A stretch of 64,000 bases of DNA. Source: Roseiflexus castenholzii DSM 13941 (GTDB taxonomy: Bacteria; Chloroflexota; Chloroflexia; Chloroflexales; Roseiflexaceae). The position numbers and the translations under genes are program-made. The DNA is taken from NCBI RefSeq assembly GCF_000017805.1, contig NC_009767.1, positions 2,914,001 to 2,978,000 on the forward strand. The letters run 5' to 3'. Every line of letters starts with the position of its first letter. The first letter of the stretch is position 1. Of the stretch, positions 17,233 to 26,932 are shown one piece after another. A model generated the notes under the pieces. The model did not search any database, was not told the DNA's origin, and saw only the letters and a list, made by a program, of their open reading frames with translations.

Positions 17233-17266
17233 CCCTCCCGTAGACTGACATCTGCGGGAGGGTTCT
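17233..17266 (+). terminator. Terminator hairpin after the subtilase
   Basis: CCCTCCCG (17233-17240) pairs with CGGGAGGG (17255-17262) across a 14-nt loop, followed by TTCT. It starts 26 bp after the stop. Confidence 0.6.
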
Positions 17267-17959
17267 ATGGGAGGGGCGCGGCGCTGCGGCGTCACGCCCC
17301 TCCCATCCGGCGGCGCGTTGGTTTTAAGGGCGGACAGAACACCCGAGTGAACACCGGCACTCCCGCCGTGGGGGACGGTCGCAAGCACGGCGCCAGTCTC
17401 CCCGCTCCCGCGCGCGGGAGTGGAGCGGGGGTGAGGGTCCAACAGCGCATCCCAACGCCATGCATGCCCGCTCTGCTTATGCGCGCGGTCTGCTCTTGAA
17501 GCGCGTTGGTCGGAGGCGCCAGACAGCAGACAATCGAAAGAGTCAGCGATCATTGCCGCCGTATCGTCTTCGGCGACGCTTTGGCGGCTTCTCCGCAGAT
17601 GACAACAGCAGATTCACGTCAATGAGGTTCTGCCAGATCTTCGATCCATCCTGCGCGTTCGAAAATCTTCATTCGATTTCATCACCGGCAACCTGCTGAG
17701 CCTGAGTAGTCTTTCGGATCTCCATTTATACCAGAACGCTTCGATCACAGGTCGCCTTGTAGCGGACGGGCGCGATCGTGCAGCGGCCTGGATGTTCTGG
17801 TTCGCGAAGCGTGGAAGAGGACATGGATTCTCGCAGATCGAGACGGATGGACACGGATAGCCCCTCTTCCAATGTGCGCCAATCCGCAGGAATCTGCCGC
17901 ATCCGTGTGTCTGTGTTCATTCACGCCAGATCATACCTGACCCGCAGCGGGCATCCCAA
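17267..17959. other. Gene-free region with intergenic repeat words
   Basis: About 690 bp without supportable genes. It holds GC-rich inverted words (CCCGCTCCCGCGCGCGGGAGTG near 17400) and, at 17823-17925, a block reading on the minus strand as alternating 'CACGGATG...GCAGATT...ATCCGTGTCCATCCGT' words, a type of short intergenic repeat seen between genes in many bacteria. Confidence 0.45.
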
Positions 17960-18649
17960 TCACGGATCGCCACGCGGTGGGCGTCCCGGTTGGTCGCCGA
18001 GCGGTCCTGCCAGCGCATCGCACAGGAATAACCGGCGTTGACCATCACCGTGATAGCGGTAGATTTGCCCGTTTGCGCGCAGTTGTACCAGAACGCCGTC
18101 AACCAGCACCTGCGGGTACATCATCCCTGGTTTCGGGCAACCGAGCGACGTATCAGGCCATGTGACCGCATCAACTTCCACGACCTCAATGGCTGATGCA
18201 TCGATCCCCAGGCGTTGCGTCAGGTCCTGTTTCGCCGCATCGATCTGCGCATCCATCGCCGCGCCGAAAGGGGGTGTCAGTGGTTGCACGTTGTATGGCG
18301 GCGCGGGGCGCATGGGTTCATTCGCCTGATCGGGCGTGGGCATGGGTGTCTCCTTCCCCTGTTCGGCAACTGGGACGGGCGTGAACATCGATGTAGCGGT
18401 TGGTATTCTTGGGTCGCCGTTTGTGGATGACGGCGCCACAGACGCAGCCGTCGCCGTTGGTTGTCGGACAGGGGTGTCGGCGATCAGCGGTTGTCCGGGA
18501 ACGCCGGTAGGGAGCGGTGGTTGCGTCGGTTGGGAAGGCGCCGAATTAGACGGTTGGGTCGGTTCGGCCGGTAGAGCTCCTGTGCTGGCGCTGCCGCATG
18601 CCGCCAGCAATAGTGCGCATCCGAGCAGAGTTGCGATCATCGCGCGCAT
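17960..18649 (-). CDS. Lipoprotein with SLGCP-type C-terminal domain, paralogue 2
   Basis: 229 aa, with a signal and lipobox LLLAACG (Cys about residue 18), a Pro/Thr/Gln-rich stalk, and a C-terminal domain (AAKQDLTQRLGIDASAIEVVEVDAVTWPDTSLGCPKPGMMYPQVLVDG...YRYHGDG...LFLCDA). The domain matches the lipoprotein at 11105-11800, including Trp-x-Asp-x-Ser-Leu-Gly-Cys-Pro and the late Leu-Cys. AGAGGAATGCC precedes the ATG. Probably an outer-surface protein of unknown role; its partner, if any, is not obvious from the neighbours. Confidence 0.8.
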   Translation of the reverse strand: MRAMIATLLGCALLLAACGSASTGALPAEPTQPSNSAPSQPTQPPLPTGVPGQPLIADTPVRQPTATAASVAPSSTNGDPRIPTATSMFTPVPVAEQGKETPMPTPDQANEPMRPAPPYNVQPLTPPFGAAMDAQIDAAKQDLTQRLGIDASAIEVVEVDAVTWPDTSLGCPKPGMMYPQVLVDGVLVQLRANGQIYRYHGDGQRRLFLCDALAGPLGDQPGRPPRGDP

Positions 18650-18758
18650 GGCATTCCTCTGAGTTCGTCAAAGGTCCTCTGCTCATCATAACGCGCTGGG
18701 GACCTGATTTGTTCCCTTGATGGCACGGGCGCTGCTGCCTTTCCCCCTCGCCGCCTGC

Positions 18759-19210
18759 GCCGGTTGTCCACGAAGGGGCGCGAAGGCGCACGAAGGGGCG
18801 CGTCACCCTTTTCTCCCTTCACCTTTCAATCTTCCCTCTTCCGTCACCTGTGCCGATTGTCCACGAAGCGCGCGAAGGCGCACGAAGGAGCAATCCCACT
18901 CTTCGTCGCCTGCGCCGGTTGTCCACGAAGGGGCGCGAAGGCGCACGAAGGGGCGCGTCACCCTTTTCTCCCTTCACCTTTCAATCTTCCCTCTTCCGTC
19001 ACCTGTGCCGATTGTCCACGAAGCGCGCGAAGGCGCACGAAGGAGCAATCCCACTCTTCGTCGCCTGCGCCGGTTGTCCACGAAGTGGACGAAGACGCAC
19101 GAAGGGGCGCGTCACCCTTTTCTCCCTTCACCTTTCAATCTTCCCTCTTCCGTCACCTGCGCCGGTTGTCCACGAAGCGCGCGAAGGCGCACGAAGGGGC
19201 GCGTCACCCT
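18759..19210. repeat. 155-bp tandem repeat block
   Basis: Units begin GCCGGTTGTCCACGAAG at 18759, 18914 and 19069 (period 155 bp), with a fourth partial unit at 19161. Each unit contains sub-repeats (CACGAAGGGGCGCGAAGG and a TTGTCCACGAAGCGCGCGAAGG variant) and a pyrimidine run (CCCTTTTCTCCCTTCACC). All three plus-strand frames are open across parts of it, but the predicted proteins are repeat artefacts. Confidence 0.9.
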
Positions 19211-19224
19211 TCTACCTTCACCTT

Positions 19225-20430
19225 TCACCTTTCAACCTTCAACCGTTCAACCTTCAACCGCTCCTCCGCTCCGACGCCAAAGATCAGGCGCACGCCGCGG
19301 TCGTAGGTGAAGTAACTGTACGCCCAGTTCAGCAGCACCAGCGCCCGATTGCGGAAACCGACCAATTCCATAAGGTGGACGAAGAGCCAGCCGACCCATG
19401 CCGGCCAGCCGGTCAATCGGATGCCAAAAGAGTCGAGCACGGCTGCGCTCCGCCCAATCGTCGCCATCTGCCCTTTGTCGAAGTAGCGGAACGGCTTCAT
19501 CGGGTTGCGCCGGGTGCGAGCAATAATGTTGCGCGCCGCCTGCTCCCCCATCTGAACGGCGACCGGTGCGACCATCGGGTAGGGTACGCCAGGACGGTAT
19601 CCCTCCAGATAGGCCATGTCGCCAACCACGAATACATTGGGGTGTCCTGGCAGCGTCAACGTTGGTTCGACCTTCACCCGCGCGCCACGCCCTAGCGTTA
19701 CGCCAAGCGCCTCTGCCAGCGGCGATGCGCGCACTCCCGCTGCCCACACGATTGTCTCGGCTGCCAGTTCCGAACCATCTTTGAATGCCAGCACTCCTGG
19801 ACGGGCATCCGCCACCGGTGTATTCAGGCGCACATCCACCCCCATGCGACGCAATCGATCCAGCGCCGCGCGCTGCAACGACTCGGGAAACGTCGCCAGC
19901 ACCCGGTCGGTCGCTTCAATGAGCGCCACATGCGCCTGATGGACATCGAGCATCGGATAGTCTTTGCGCATCACATGGCGGATCAACTCGACAAATGCCC
20001 CCGCCAGCTCGACACCGGTGGGCCCGCCGCCGACGACAACGAAGGTCAGCAACGCCGCGCGGTGCGCTGGGTCGCGTTCGGACGCAGCGCGCTCGAAGCA
20101 GTGCAGGATATGATTGCGCAACCGCTGCGCCTCGTCGAGGTCCTTCATGCCAAGCGTATATCGCTCAAACCGCTCATTCCCAAAAAAGTTCGTTGTACTC
20201 CCCGCTGCCAGCACCAGATAGTCGTAGGACACAGAACCGACGTCGGTCAGCACCGTATGCTGCTCGAAATCCACGCCGTTCACCTCGGCGAGCAGAAAAT
20301 TGGCATTGCGATAGCGTCGCAGAATCGCGCGCACCGGATACGCAATCGACTCTGGCTCCAGACCGGCGGTTGCCACCTGGTAGAGGAGGGGCCAGAAGCC
20401 GTGGTAGTTCGTCCGGTTGATCAGCGCAAC
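19225..20430 (-). pseudogene. ndh: 5'-truncated type II NADH dehydrogenase (NDH-2)
   Basis: The frame encodes about 400 residues of NDH-2: INRTNYHGFWPLLYQVATAG, the NADH Rossmann motif FVVVGGGPTGVELAG, and the C-terminal FAD motif NVFVVGDMAYLEG followed by the membrane-anchoring helical tail. The family's first 30-40 residues, including the FAD-binding GxGxxG, are absent. Upstream of about 20430 the minus frame continues only as antisense of the clostripain gene. The C-terminus (ERLKVERLKVER) is encoded by intergenic TTCAACC words. Without the FAD Rossmann strand the product should be inactive; the break could be a real deletion or an assembly error. Confidence 0.75.
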
Positions 20431-23370
20431 GGCGATCTCATCGAGATCGGTGATGAGACGTTTCGCTTTGAGCAACCGCAGCCGTCGGTCGATGCCACAC
20501 TCATCGCAACGCCGGCGCCTGTTCCGGCGCCGCCAACCGCTCCGGCGACCCCGCCGCCGCAGCCGGCGCAGGGATTCCGTCTGCCTCCGGCGCAGCCACA
20601 GCCACCGTCTCAGCCGCCCCAGGGAATGCCGCCGTCGCCCCCGCCGCGAGGGTTCCAGGTTCCGCCAGCGCAACCGCAGTACCAGCCGCCAGCACAACCA
20701 CAGGGATTTCAGGTTCCGCCAGCGCAACCGCAGTACCAGCCGCCGCCAGCCCAGCCCGCGGCAGCGAAGCCGGCCCGCAAAGGGTGCCTGCCAACCTGGG
20801 CGCTCATTCTTGGATTGGTCGGCGTTGTGCTGGTCGTCGGCTGCATTGGCGCACTCGTGGTGACCGGCGCTATCAATGTGCGGATCGGTCCGACGCCGCA
20901 GAGCGGCAATGGAACGCCTCAGAGCGGGAGCACAACCGACACGACGCCCCAGAGTGGCGGCACGGTTTTGCCGACACCGACCCGCGCGCCGGCGCAGACT
21001 GCGCAACCGGCGGGTGACAGGGCTGCCTGGACGGTCCTGGTCTATCTTGATGGCGATAACAATCTGGAGCGGGACGCGGTGATCGACTTCAACGAAATGG
21101 AACTCGTTGGATCCAGCGATCAGGTCAAGATAGTTGTCCTGTTTGACCGCATCGGCGCCGCCGCGCCATGGGACGACGACTCGAACGGCAACTGGGAGAC
21201 CACCAAACGTTTTCTGGTGACTCAGGATGATGACCCGAACACCATTCGCTCGCAGGAACTGGACGATCTGGGCGAATTGAACATGGGCGATCCGCAGACG
21301 CTGGTTGATTTTGCAGTGTGGGGGATGCAGACCTACCCTGCCGAACGGTACGCCCTCATTCTGTGGGACCATGGCGCATCGTGGGCTGGGATCGCCTTCG
21401 ATGACACCGATGGCGAAGATGGCATTAACATGCCAGAACTCGACGCGGCGCTGCGGACGATTCAGCAGCAGACCGGCAAACGCATCGATCTGATCGGCTT
21501 CGATGCCTGTCTGATGGCGCAGATCGATGTGGCGCTCGTCACCGCGTCCTACGCCGATGTATTTGTCGCCTCCGCCGAACTCGAACCGAACACCGGCTGG
21601 CCCTGGGACCTTCTGCTGCGTCGCCTGATTGAGAACCCACAACAGGATGCAGCGGCATTCGGCGCCGCGATTGTCGAGTCCTACCGCGAGTTCTATCAGC
21701 CACGCGACGATCCGACCGTAACTCTCTCGGCGTTCGACCTGACTCGCGCCGGTGACCTGCGCCAGAAGTTGAACGCGCTCTCCGACGCCATGCTCACCGG
21801 CATGGGTGAATCCTACTCGGCGATCGCCGAGGCGCGATCATTCGTCGATGTGTACAGTCAGCCCTCTCCCGAAGAGTTCAGCGCCGCCGATCTGGGGCAC
21901 TTCGCCCGGCTCGTTGTGGACCGTGGGGCGCGTCCCGCCGTGGCGGACCCGGCGCGCGCCCTCTACGAGGCGATTGATCAGGCGCGCATCGCCGAATGGA
22001 ATGGCGGTTTTCATGCTAACTCTACCGGACTGTCAATCTTCTTCCCGCAGTATGCGCAACTCTATCCGCCGATCTATGGTCAGGGGGCATCGCCTCTGCC
22101 GCAGCAGACCTCGTGGGGCGACTTTCTAAAGGCGTTCCATACTGCCAACACCGGTTTGCAGAGCGCTGCCGAGATCGGTTCGCTCACTGTCTCGAATACG
22201 ACCGTGAGCATCGATAGTCCGATCACGGTCGAAGGAGTCGTCACCGGCAACGATATTGCCTATGTCTTCTTCTTCGCGGGTATTCCAAACAACGACCGCA
22301 GCGGCGTATTGCTCACCAGCATCGACTTCCTCTATCCGCCGGGAAGCGTGCCGGGCAGCAGCGTTCCTCCCTGGACTGGCGGCAGCACACGGCTTAAGGT
22401 CAATTACAGCGGCACGCAATGGGGGTTGACCAACGGACAGGATACCATTCCGGTGCTGCTTGGTCCGGCGAAGTATGGCACGGCGCTGTATGGTGTTGAA
22501 GGGATTTATACCGTCAGGAGAACCAACGAGCGAATTACCGCAGCCCTGGTTTTCAATGTCGAAAGTGGGACGCCTGAGTTGATCACGGTCTATGGCTTTC
22601 CGAGGAACCAGAAACAGGAATCGCAGCCGTTCGAGATCACACCGGTGCCAGGTGACTCCTTTACTGCCATGATCCGCACGTACACTGTGAAAGGTGACCG
22701 CCTGGAACCCGGTTTCGTCGAAGGTGATACACTCACGATTGGCAACCAGCCGCTCGCTGTGCAACGCATCCCGATGCAGAGCGGCGCCTATGTCACCGGC
22801 TTTCTGGTGCGCGACATCGCCGGACGTTTCAGCTACCAGTACGCCGACATTAATGTGCGCAACACGGGCGCTGGTGCAAACGTGCCTCCTCCAGTGCAGA
22901 CATCGCCCGGCACACAGGCAGGGTACCAATCGTACAGCAACCCGAAACTCGGTTTCTCGATTGAGTATCCGACAACCTGGAAAACGCTTGACACCGGCAA
23001 TGACCAGATCTACTTCTACGATCCTGCCGAAAACGGGAATGTCTTCGTCAGCATTGACGTGTACCAGACGGGGTTGACGCCATCGGAAGCCAACCAGCGT
23101 TTGCTGGAGTTCTTCCTTGAGTCGCTTCAGACGCAGCAGAACTTCCAGCAACGGCCCGGCGATCCGTTGCGGGTCAGCGGAGAAGTCGGACCTTCGGCGA
23201 GTTACCAGTACACCGATCAGAATGGCATCACCTTTACCGGCCTCGTCGTTGCCGTGAGCAGCCCGCGCACCGGACTGAGTTACCTGATATCGGTGCAGGC
23301 GCCTTCCACCGACTTCAACCGTCACGCAGAGACGCTTGGCGCCATCGTCGACTCGATGAAGATTGAGTGA
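20428..23370 (+). CDS. Clostripain-family (C11) protease with FHA remnant and TM, 5' end missing
   Basis: The frame begins to resemble protein at about 20428 with GDLIEIGDETFRFE, the last strands of an FHA domain. A Pro/Gln-rich linker of FRLPPAQPQ-type repeats follows, then one transmembrane helix (about 20800-20875), then a C11 cysteine protease domain: AAWTVLVYLDGDNNLE, the catalytic His in ILWDHGASWAG and the catalytic Cys in GFDACLMAQ. The C-terminus has a PsbP-like domain (GFSIEYPTTWKTL). No start codon is supportable because upstream sequence is antisense of NDH-2, so the N-terminal FHA domain appears cut at the same point. The intact form would be a membrane protein with cytoplasmic FHA and outside protease. 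Confidence 0.75.
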   Translation, partial: NGDLIEIGDETFRFEQPQPSVDATLIATPAPVPAPPTAPATPPPQPAQGFRLPPAQPQPPSQPPQGMPPSPPPRGFQVPPAQPQYQPPAQPQGFQVPPAQPQYQPPPAQPAAAKPARKGCLPTWALILGLVGVVLVVGCIGALVVTGAINVRIGPTPQSGNGTPQSGSTTDTTPQSGGTVLPTPTRAPAQTAQPAGDRAAWTVLVYLDGDNNLERDAVIDFNEMELVGSSDQVKIVVLFDRIGAAAPWDDDSNGNWETTKRFLVTQDDDPNTIRSQELDDLGELNMGDPQTLVDFAVWGMQTYPAERYALILWDHGASWAGIAFDDTDGEDGINMPELDAALRTIQQQTGKRIDLIGFDACLMAQIDVALVTASYADVFVASAELEPNTGWPWDLLLRRLIENPQQDAAAFGAAIVESYREFYQPRDDPTVTLSAFDLTRAGDLRQKLNALSDAMLTGMGESYSAIAEARSFVDVYSQPSPEEFSAADLGHFARLVVDRGARPAVADPARALYEAIDQARIAEWNGGFHANSTGLSIFFPQYAQLYPPIYGQGASPLPQQTSWGDFLKAFHTANTGLQSAAEIGSLTVSNTTVSIDSPITVEGVVTGNDIAYVFFFAGIPNNDRSGVLLTSIDFLYPPGSVPGSSVPPWTGGSTRLKVNYSGTQWGLTNGQDTIPVLLGPAKYGTALYGVEGIYTVRRTNERITAALVFNVESGTPELITVYGFPRNQKQESQPFEITPVPGDSFTAMIRTYTVKGDRLEPGFVEGDTLTIGNQPLAVQRIPMQSGAYVTGFLVRDIAGRFSYQYADINVRNTGAGANVPPPVQTSPGTQAGYQSYSNPKLGFSIEYPTTWKTLDTGNDQIYFYDPAENGNVFVSIDVYQTGLTPSEANQRLLEFFLESLQTQQNFQQRPGDPLRVSGEVGPSASYQYTDQNGITFTGLVVAVSSPRTGLSYLISVQAPSTDFNRHAETLGAIVDSMKIE

Positions 23371-23395
23371 CGCGGTGCTGTGGTCTTATACTTCT

Positions 23396-23428
23396 GCCCC
23401 TCTCTCCGGCATCGCCGGAAAGAGGGGC
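23396..23428 (+). terminator. Strong hairpin after the clostripain gene
   Basis: A near-perfect stem of 15 bp (GCCCCTCTCTCCGGC at 23396-23410 against 23414-23428, one mismatch) with a 3-nt loop, 25 bp past the stop. It has only a short TT after it. It is palindromic, so it could act on both strands. Confidence 0.65.
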
Positions 23429-23842
23429 TTCTGACTCGAGGCGTTGCCTTTTGCCACATCCCGATCAGAGCGGAGGCGTCGCCGGAGCGAAGGGGCGTGG
23501 TATGGCATCACTCCCGGGACCCCTCGCTTTGTTTGGAATGATGACCCTCGTTGTCGTCTTGTGCCCGACACGCAAGACAGGGCTTGCCAGAAATCGACAC
23601 GTATGAATTCTGTGGCGCCTCGATCCATCGCCGGTGTGCTATGGAACATGCGGGAGCGGGGGCGACTCGCCCGGATAGGGATTTGTGAGGAGAGTACGCC
23701 ACATTGCAGGTCTATGGCACAATGCCACGATCCGTCATCCATCCATATCCATACCAATGTCCTATTGAGCCGTCCATTTCCTTTGCTCCGCAGAAACGGT
23801 ATAATGAATGTTGGTATAAATGTCGTTCTTGCCGTATCACAT
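23429..23842. other. Gene-free leader region before the first kinase
   Basis: About 410 bp without a supportable gene, although the kinase frame stays open through it. A TATAAT at 23800-23805 is the best -10 candidate for the kinase, but its -35 region is poor. An ATACCAATGTCC at about 23750 matches the left end of the dispersed element; no right end is present. Confidence 0.4.
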
Positions 23843-26101
23843 ATGCTTGCGCCAGATGAGATCGTTCAACAGCGGTATCAGATTGTTCGCCCAGTTGGGA
23901 AAGGAGGCTCAGGCGCAGTCTATGAAGCGATCGACCTTCGTCTGGGCAATCGCGTTGCCCTCAAACAGACTGCCATTCCCGCCGAACAGTCTTTGAACCT
24001 GTTGGAGCGCGAGGCGCGCCTGCTCGCCAGATTACGCCATCCGGCATTGCCGAGAGTGATCGACCACTTCGTCGAGGGACGCTATCAGTACCTGGTGATG
24101 GAATTTATCGGCGGCGACGATCTGGGAACGATGCTCCTTCAACGCAACCGTCTGTTCGAGATGCACCAGGTGTTGCGCTGGGCAGATCAACTTCTGGGTG
24201 CGCTTGAATACCTGCACCGCCAGAATCCGCCTGTTCTCCATCGTGACATCAAACCGCAGAACTTGAAACTGACCGCTGATGGCGATGTGGTGCTGCTCGA
24301 CTTTGGGCTGGCAAAGGGTGGATCAGGCGGGCACACACTCCATCGGACCGGTGAGAGCATTTTCGGCTACACACCCCACTATGCGCCTCTTGAGCAGATC
24401 AACAACACCGGCACCGGACCTCGCAGCGATCTCTACAGTCTGGCAGCGACGTTATATCATCTCCTGACCGGTGTGCAACCGCCGGACGCGCTCACCCGTG
24501 CTACCGCAGTGCTTCGTCGCCTGCCCGATCCGCTGATCTCCATCAGACAACTGAACGCTGCCATTCCCGAGAGTGTCGGCGTCATTCTGATGCAGGCGCT
24601 GGCGCTGGACCCGGACGAGCGCCCCGTTAGCGCAGCAACCATGCGCGCTGCGCTGGCGAAGGCTGAGGCTGAAACCAACGGTGCTGCTCTCTCCGAAACG
24701 CCGATGTACCCGGTCGACGCCGATACGCTTCCTGCCGCCCGCTTCTCCGATACCGTGCGATACGACGCCGCAATCGCTCAACGTCTGACGCCGACAACTC
24801 CCTCGTCGGACATGTCTTCGGCGCTTCCAGCGCCGCAGGCTGCGCCGAGAACAATGACAACACCGAAGGATGAAACTGATCGGCGCCCTGGTCGTTATGC
24901 GGTGCTCCTGGCGCGACTACGCGCTGTTGGATTCCATGGCTGGAGTCTGCTCCACAGGAAAGTGTCCGCATTGCCGCATCCCTGGAACCGGTATGCGCTT
25001 CCCGCCGCAATGACGCTTGTGGTGATCATGGTGCTGCTCAGCGTTGTGCTGGCGATGTCGCAAACCGATACCACTGCGGTTGCTGTGAATGACGCATCGT
25101 TGCCGGCGCCGACACTGGCGCCGGCGCCCTTTGTGCCAACGGTGCTCACGCCGCCCGATGCCTTTCAACACGGCGCCGTATCAACTGTCAGCGCTTCTTC
25201 GGTTGTTCAACCGGTTGCGCGACGCATCATTCCCGCTGAGGTCTATACTGGCGCGCTCCCAATCACGCTGACGGTTGAAGGCGATCATCTCGATGAGCAG
25301 TATCCATTCGCACTCGAATCACCAGAAGTCGGTCGCCTGCCGCTAGAGATGGTCAGTGGCGACGACACACAGGTAACCCTGTTACTGACGGCGCTTCCGT
25401 CCGATTTTCGTGGCGAAGCGACGCTGATGCTGGTGATCGATGGCGCCCCTCAAGCAGATGTGCGCCTGATCCTGCGCGATTTTCTGGAGCGTAAGGCGGT
25501 TTCAGGGGTGCGCCGGGAATATCGCTACATGCCGCAGATCGGCGTGGACGAAGCCGGCGCGTACACCAGCCTGCACACAGCGCCGGACGCCGCCAGCAAC
25601 CGTTTTGCGGTGCTGCGCAATGATGATGTCGTCGAAGTTCTGCGCGCTGATGTGCCTGAATGGTATGAGGTGCGCATCAATGCGAGCGCCAATGCGCTCC
25701 ACGTCGGCGCCGTCGGCTGGATCGAGCGCTGGCTGATCGATGATCAGAATGTGCCGCCACTGGTCTTTGCCGGTCTGTTGGGACAAACGCCAACCGATCT
25801 TGCCGTGCGGTGCGGTACGCAGTTCAGGTCGAGCATCTACGGCAGCGTTGAGGACCGGAATGGACGTGGGATTGCCGGCGCGACGCTGATCGTCACGAGC
25901 GCCGATGGACGCAATCAGTACACGGTGCGCACCCGCCCCAATGGCACCTACGACATTGGCGGGCTTGGGTGCACCACCTGGATCGTGCGTCTGACAGCCA
26001 TCCCCGACGTTTCTGTGTTCGAGGCAAATGAGGTGCGGGTGACCAACCTCAACGGCGGCAGATATACTGCGGCGGAAGTGCGTTTCCGCCAGCAGCCGTA
26101 A
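23843..26101 (+). CDS. Membrane Ser/Thr protein kinase with extracytoplasmic SH3-like and CarboxypepD-like domains
   Basis: 752 aa from ATG 23843, chosen because the kinase domain begins there and the paralogue at 38581 starts identically (ML-P---I-Q-RYQI). Hanks-type marks: P-loop GKGGSGAVY (19-27), K41, HRDIKPQN (H133-D135) and DFG (D153). A transmembrane helix lies at about 388-408. Outside are an IPT/TIG-like beta domain, an SH3-like segment (YTSLHTAPDAASNRFAVLRNDDVVEVLRADVPEWYEV) and a C-terminal carboxypeptidase-regulatory-like domain (GSVEDRNGRGIAGATLIV). This is a receptor-like kinase with no PASTA repeats. Its 3' end overlaps the convergent lipoprotein gene by 53 bp. Confidence 0.9.
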   Translation: MLAPDEIVQQRYQIVRPVGKGGSGAVYEAIDLRLGNRVALKQTAIPAEQSLNLLEREARLLARLRHPALPRVIDHFVEGRYQYLVMEFIGGDDLGTMLLQRNRLFEMHQVLRWADQLLGALEYLHRQNPPVLHRDIKPQNLKLTADGDVVLLDFGLAKGGSGGHTLHRTGESIFGYTPHYAPLEQINNTGTGPRSDLYSLAATLYHLLTGVQPPDALTRATAVLRRLPDPLISIRQLNAAIPESVGVILMQALALDPDERPVSAATMRAALAKAEAETNGAALSETPMYPVDADTLPAARFSDTVRYDAAIAQRLTPTTPSSDMSSALPAPQAAPRTMTTPKDETDRRPGRYAVLLARLRAVGFHGWSLLHRKVSALPHPWNRYALPAAMTLVVIMVLLSVVLAMSQTDTTAVAVNDASLPAPTLAPAPFVPTVLTPPDAFQHGAVSTVSASSVVQPVARRIIPAEVYTGALPITLTVEGDHLDEQYPFALESPEVGRLPLEMVSGDDTQVTLLLTALPSDFRGEATLMLVIDGAPQADVRLILRDFLERKAVSGVRREYRYMPQIGVDEAGAYTSLHTAPDAASNRFAVLRNDDVVEVLRADVPEWYEVRINASANALHVGAVGWIERWLIDDQNVPPLVFAGLLGQTPTDLAVRCGTQFRSSIYGSVEDRNGRGIAGATLIVTSADGRNQYTVRTRPNGTYDIGGLGCTTWIVRLTAIPDVSVFEANEVRVTNLNGGRYTAAEVRFRQQP

Positions 26102-26756
26102 CTGCCTGTTCGACGCCAGCGCGCCGCCGCATCTCATGCGGGTCAATCGGCGCCAGCGACGCAACAACGCGCAGCAGATCATCACGCGCCACGCCTGCGC
26201 CGAAGACAAACAACGTCCCCGGTGCGCCATCATCAACGACGACCAACGTCTGATCGTCCTGGGTGACAAGACGGGCTGTGTATGCGCCAATGCTGACGCG
26301 CTCGATGGTCCCGCTCAGACTGAACGGCTCGACTGCCCCGCCGCCAATGACAATCTTGCCGGTGTCGCCGTTGAAGGTCACCAGATAAAAGCCGATGTCG
26401 CCATCACCAACCTCGTCTTCACGGGCAATGCGCGTCTCATCGGGTGAAGGTCGCATTCCTTCCGGCAGAAACGAGGGCCATCGGTAGACGAAACGTGTCG
26501 GATCGCCCTGATCGAGTGAAGCCGAACCGACAGGCGTGGGGCGGGGCGCGACCTGTGTCGTCGGCGATGCCGGCGCTGGTTGCACCCCTGGCGCCGACGG
26601 AATTGACGGCGTCACCCGTTGCGCCTCCACTGCCGCCTCCGTCGTTGGTTCTGGCGACTGCGATGGGGCGCTGCACCCGACGCTCAGCGCAAGGAGCAGT
26701 CCGAGGATTAACTGTCGCCCTGTGAATGTGCGCACCTGTCGCCTCATAGATTTCAT
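26049..26756 (-). CDS. Lipoprotein of unknown function
   Basis: About 235 aa if started at ATG 26756; ATG 26747 or 26777 and the longer 26810 are alternatives, none with a decisive ribosome site. A signal sequence with lipobox LALSVGCS is followed by a Pro/Thr-rich stalk and a C-terminal domain (RFVYRWPSFLPEGMRPS...FYLVTFNGDTGKIVIGGG) of a kind found in small surface lipoproteins; I do not recognise a named family. It converges on the kinase gene and their 3' ends overlap by 53 bp. The gene is divergent from the dioxygenase at 26933. Confidence 0.72.
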   Translation of the reverse strand: MKSMRRQVRTFTGRQLILGLLLALSVGCSAPSQSPEPTTEAAVEAQRVTPSIPSAPGVQPAPASPTTQVAPRPTPVGSASLDQGDPTRFVYRWPSFLPEGMRPSPDETRIAREDEVGDGDIGFYLVTFNGDTGKIVIGGGAVEPFSLSGTIERVSIGAYTARLVTQDDQTLVVVDDGAPGTLFVFGAGVARDDLLRVVASLAPIDPHEMRRRAGVEQAVTAAGGNALPPQYICRR

Positions 26757-26932
26757 ACGTGGTCTTCTCTCTGCCATCCTCAGTTTATTCCTGGAGGCAG
26801 CATTCCACACCGCCCGTGCGCGCGGGGCTGTGTCCAGTGCGTGTGGGCGCTCTCGTCGACGCTGGCGATGCCCGACGACTCGCCAGCGTTACATGGTATG
26901 ATAACGGATATGTTCTGCAAGGAATCACCGGT

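Noticed and set aside
18717..19695. Three overlapping plus-strand ORFs across the 155-bp repeats
   Set aside because: All three frames are open because of the repeat structure; no ribosome site or conserved domain.
19930..20427. N-terminal part of the long plus-strand ORF that continues into the clostripain gene
   Set aside because: It is antisense of NDH-2 and has no recognisable protein features; homology begins at the FHA remnant.
20431..21642. N-terminal extension of the NDH-2 frame to 21642
   Set aside because: This part is antisense of the clostripain protease domain and has no NDH-2 features, so the open frame is a shadow.
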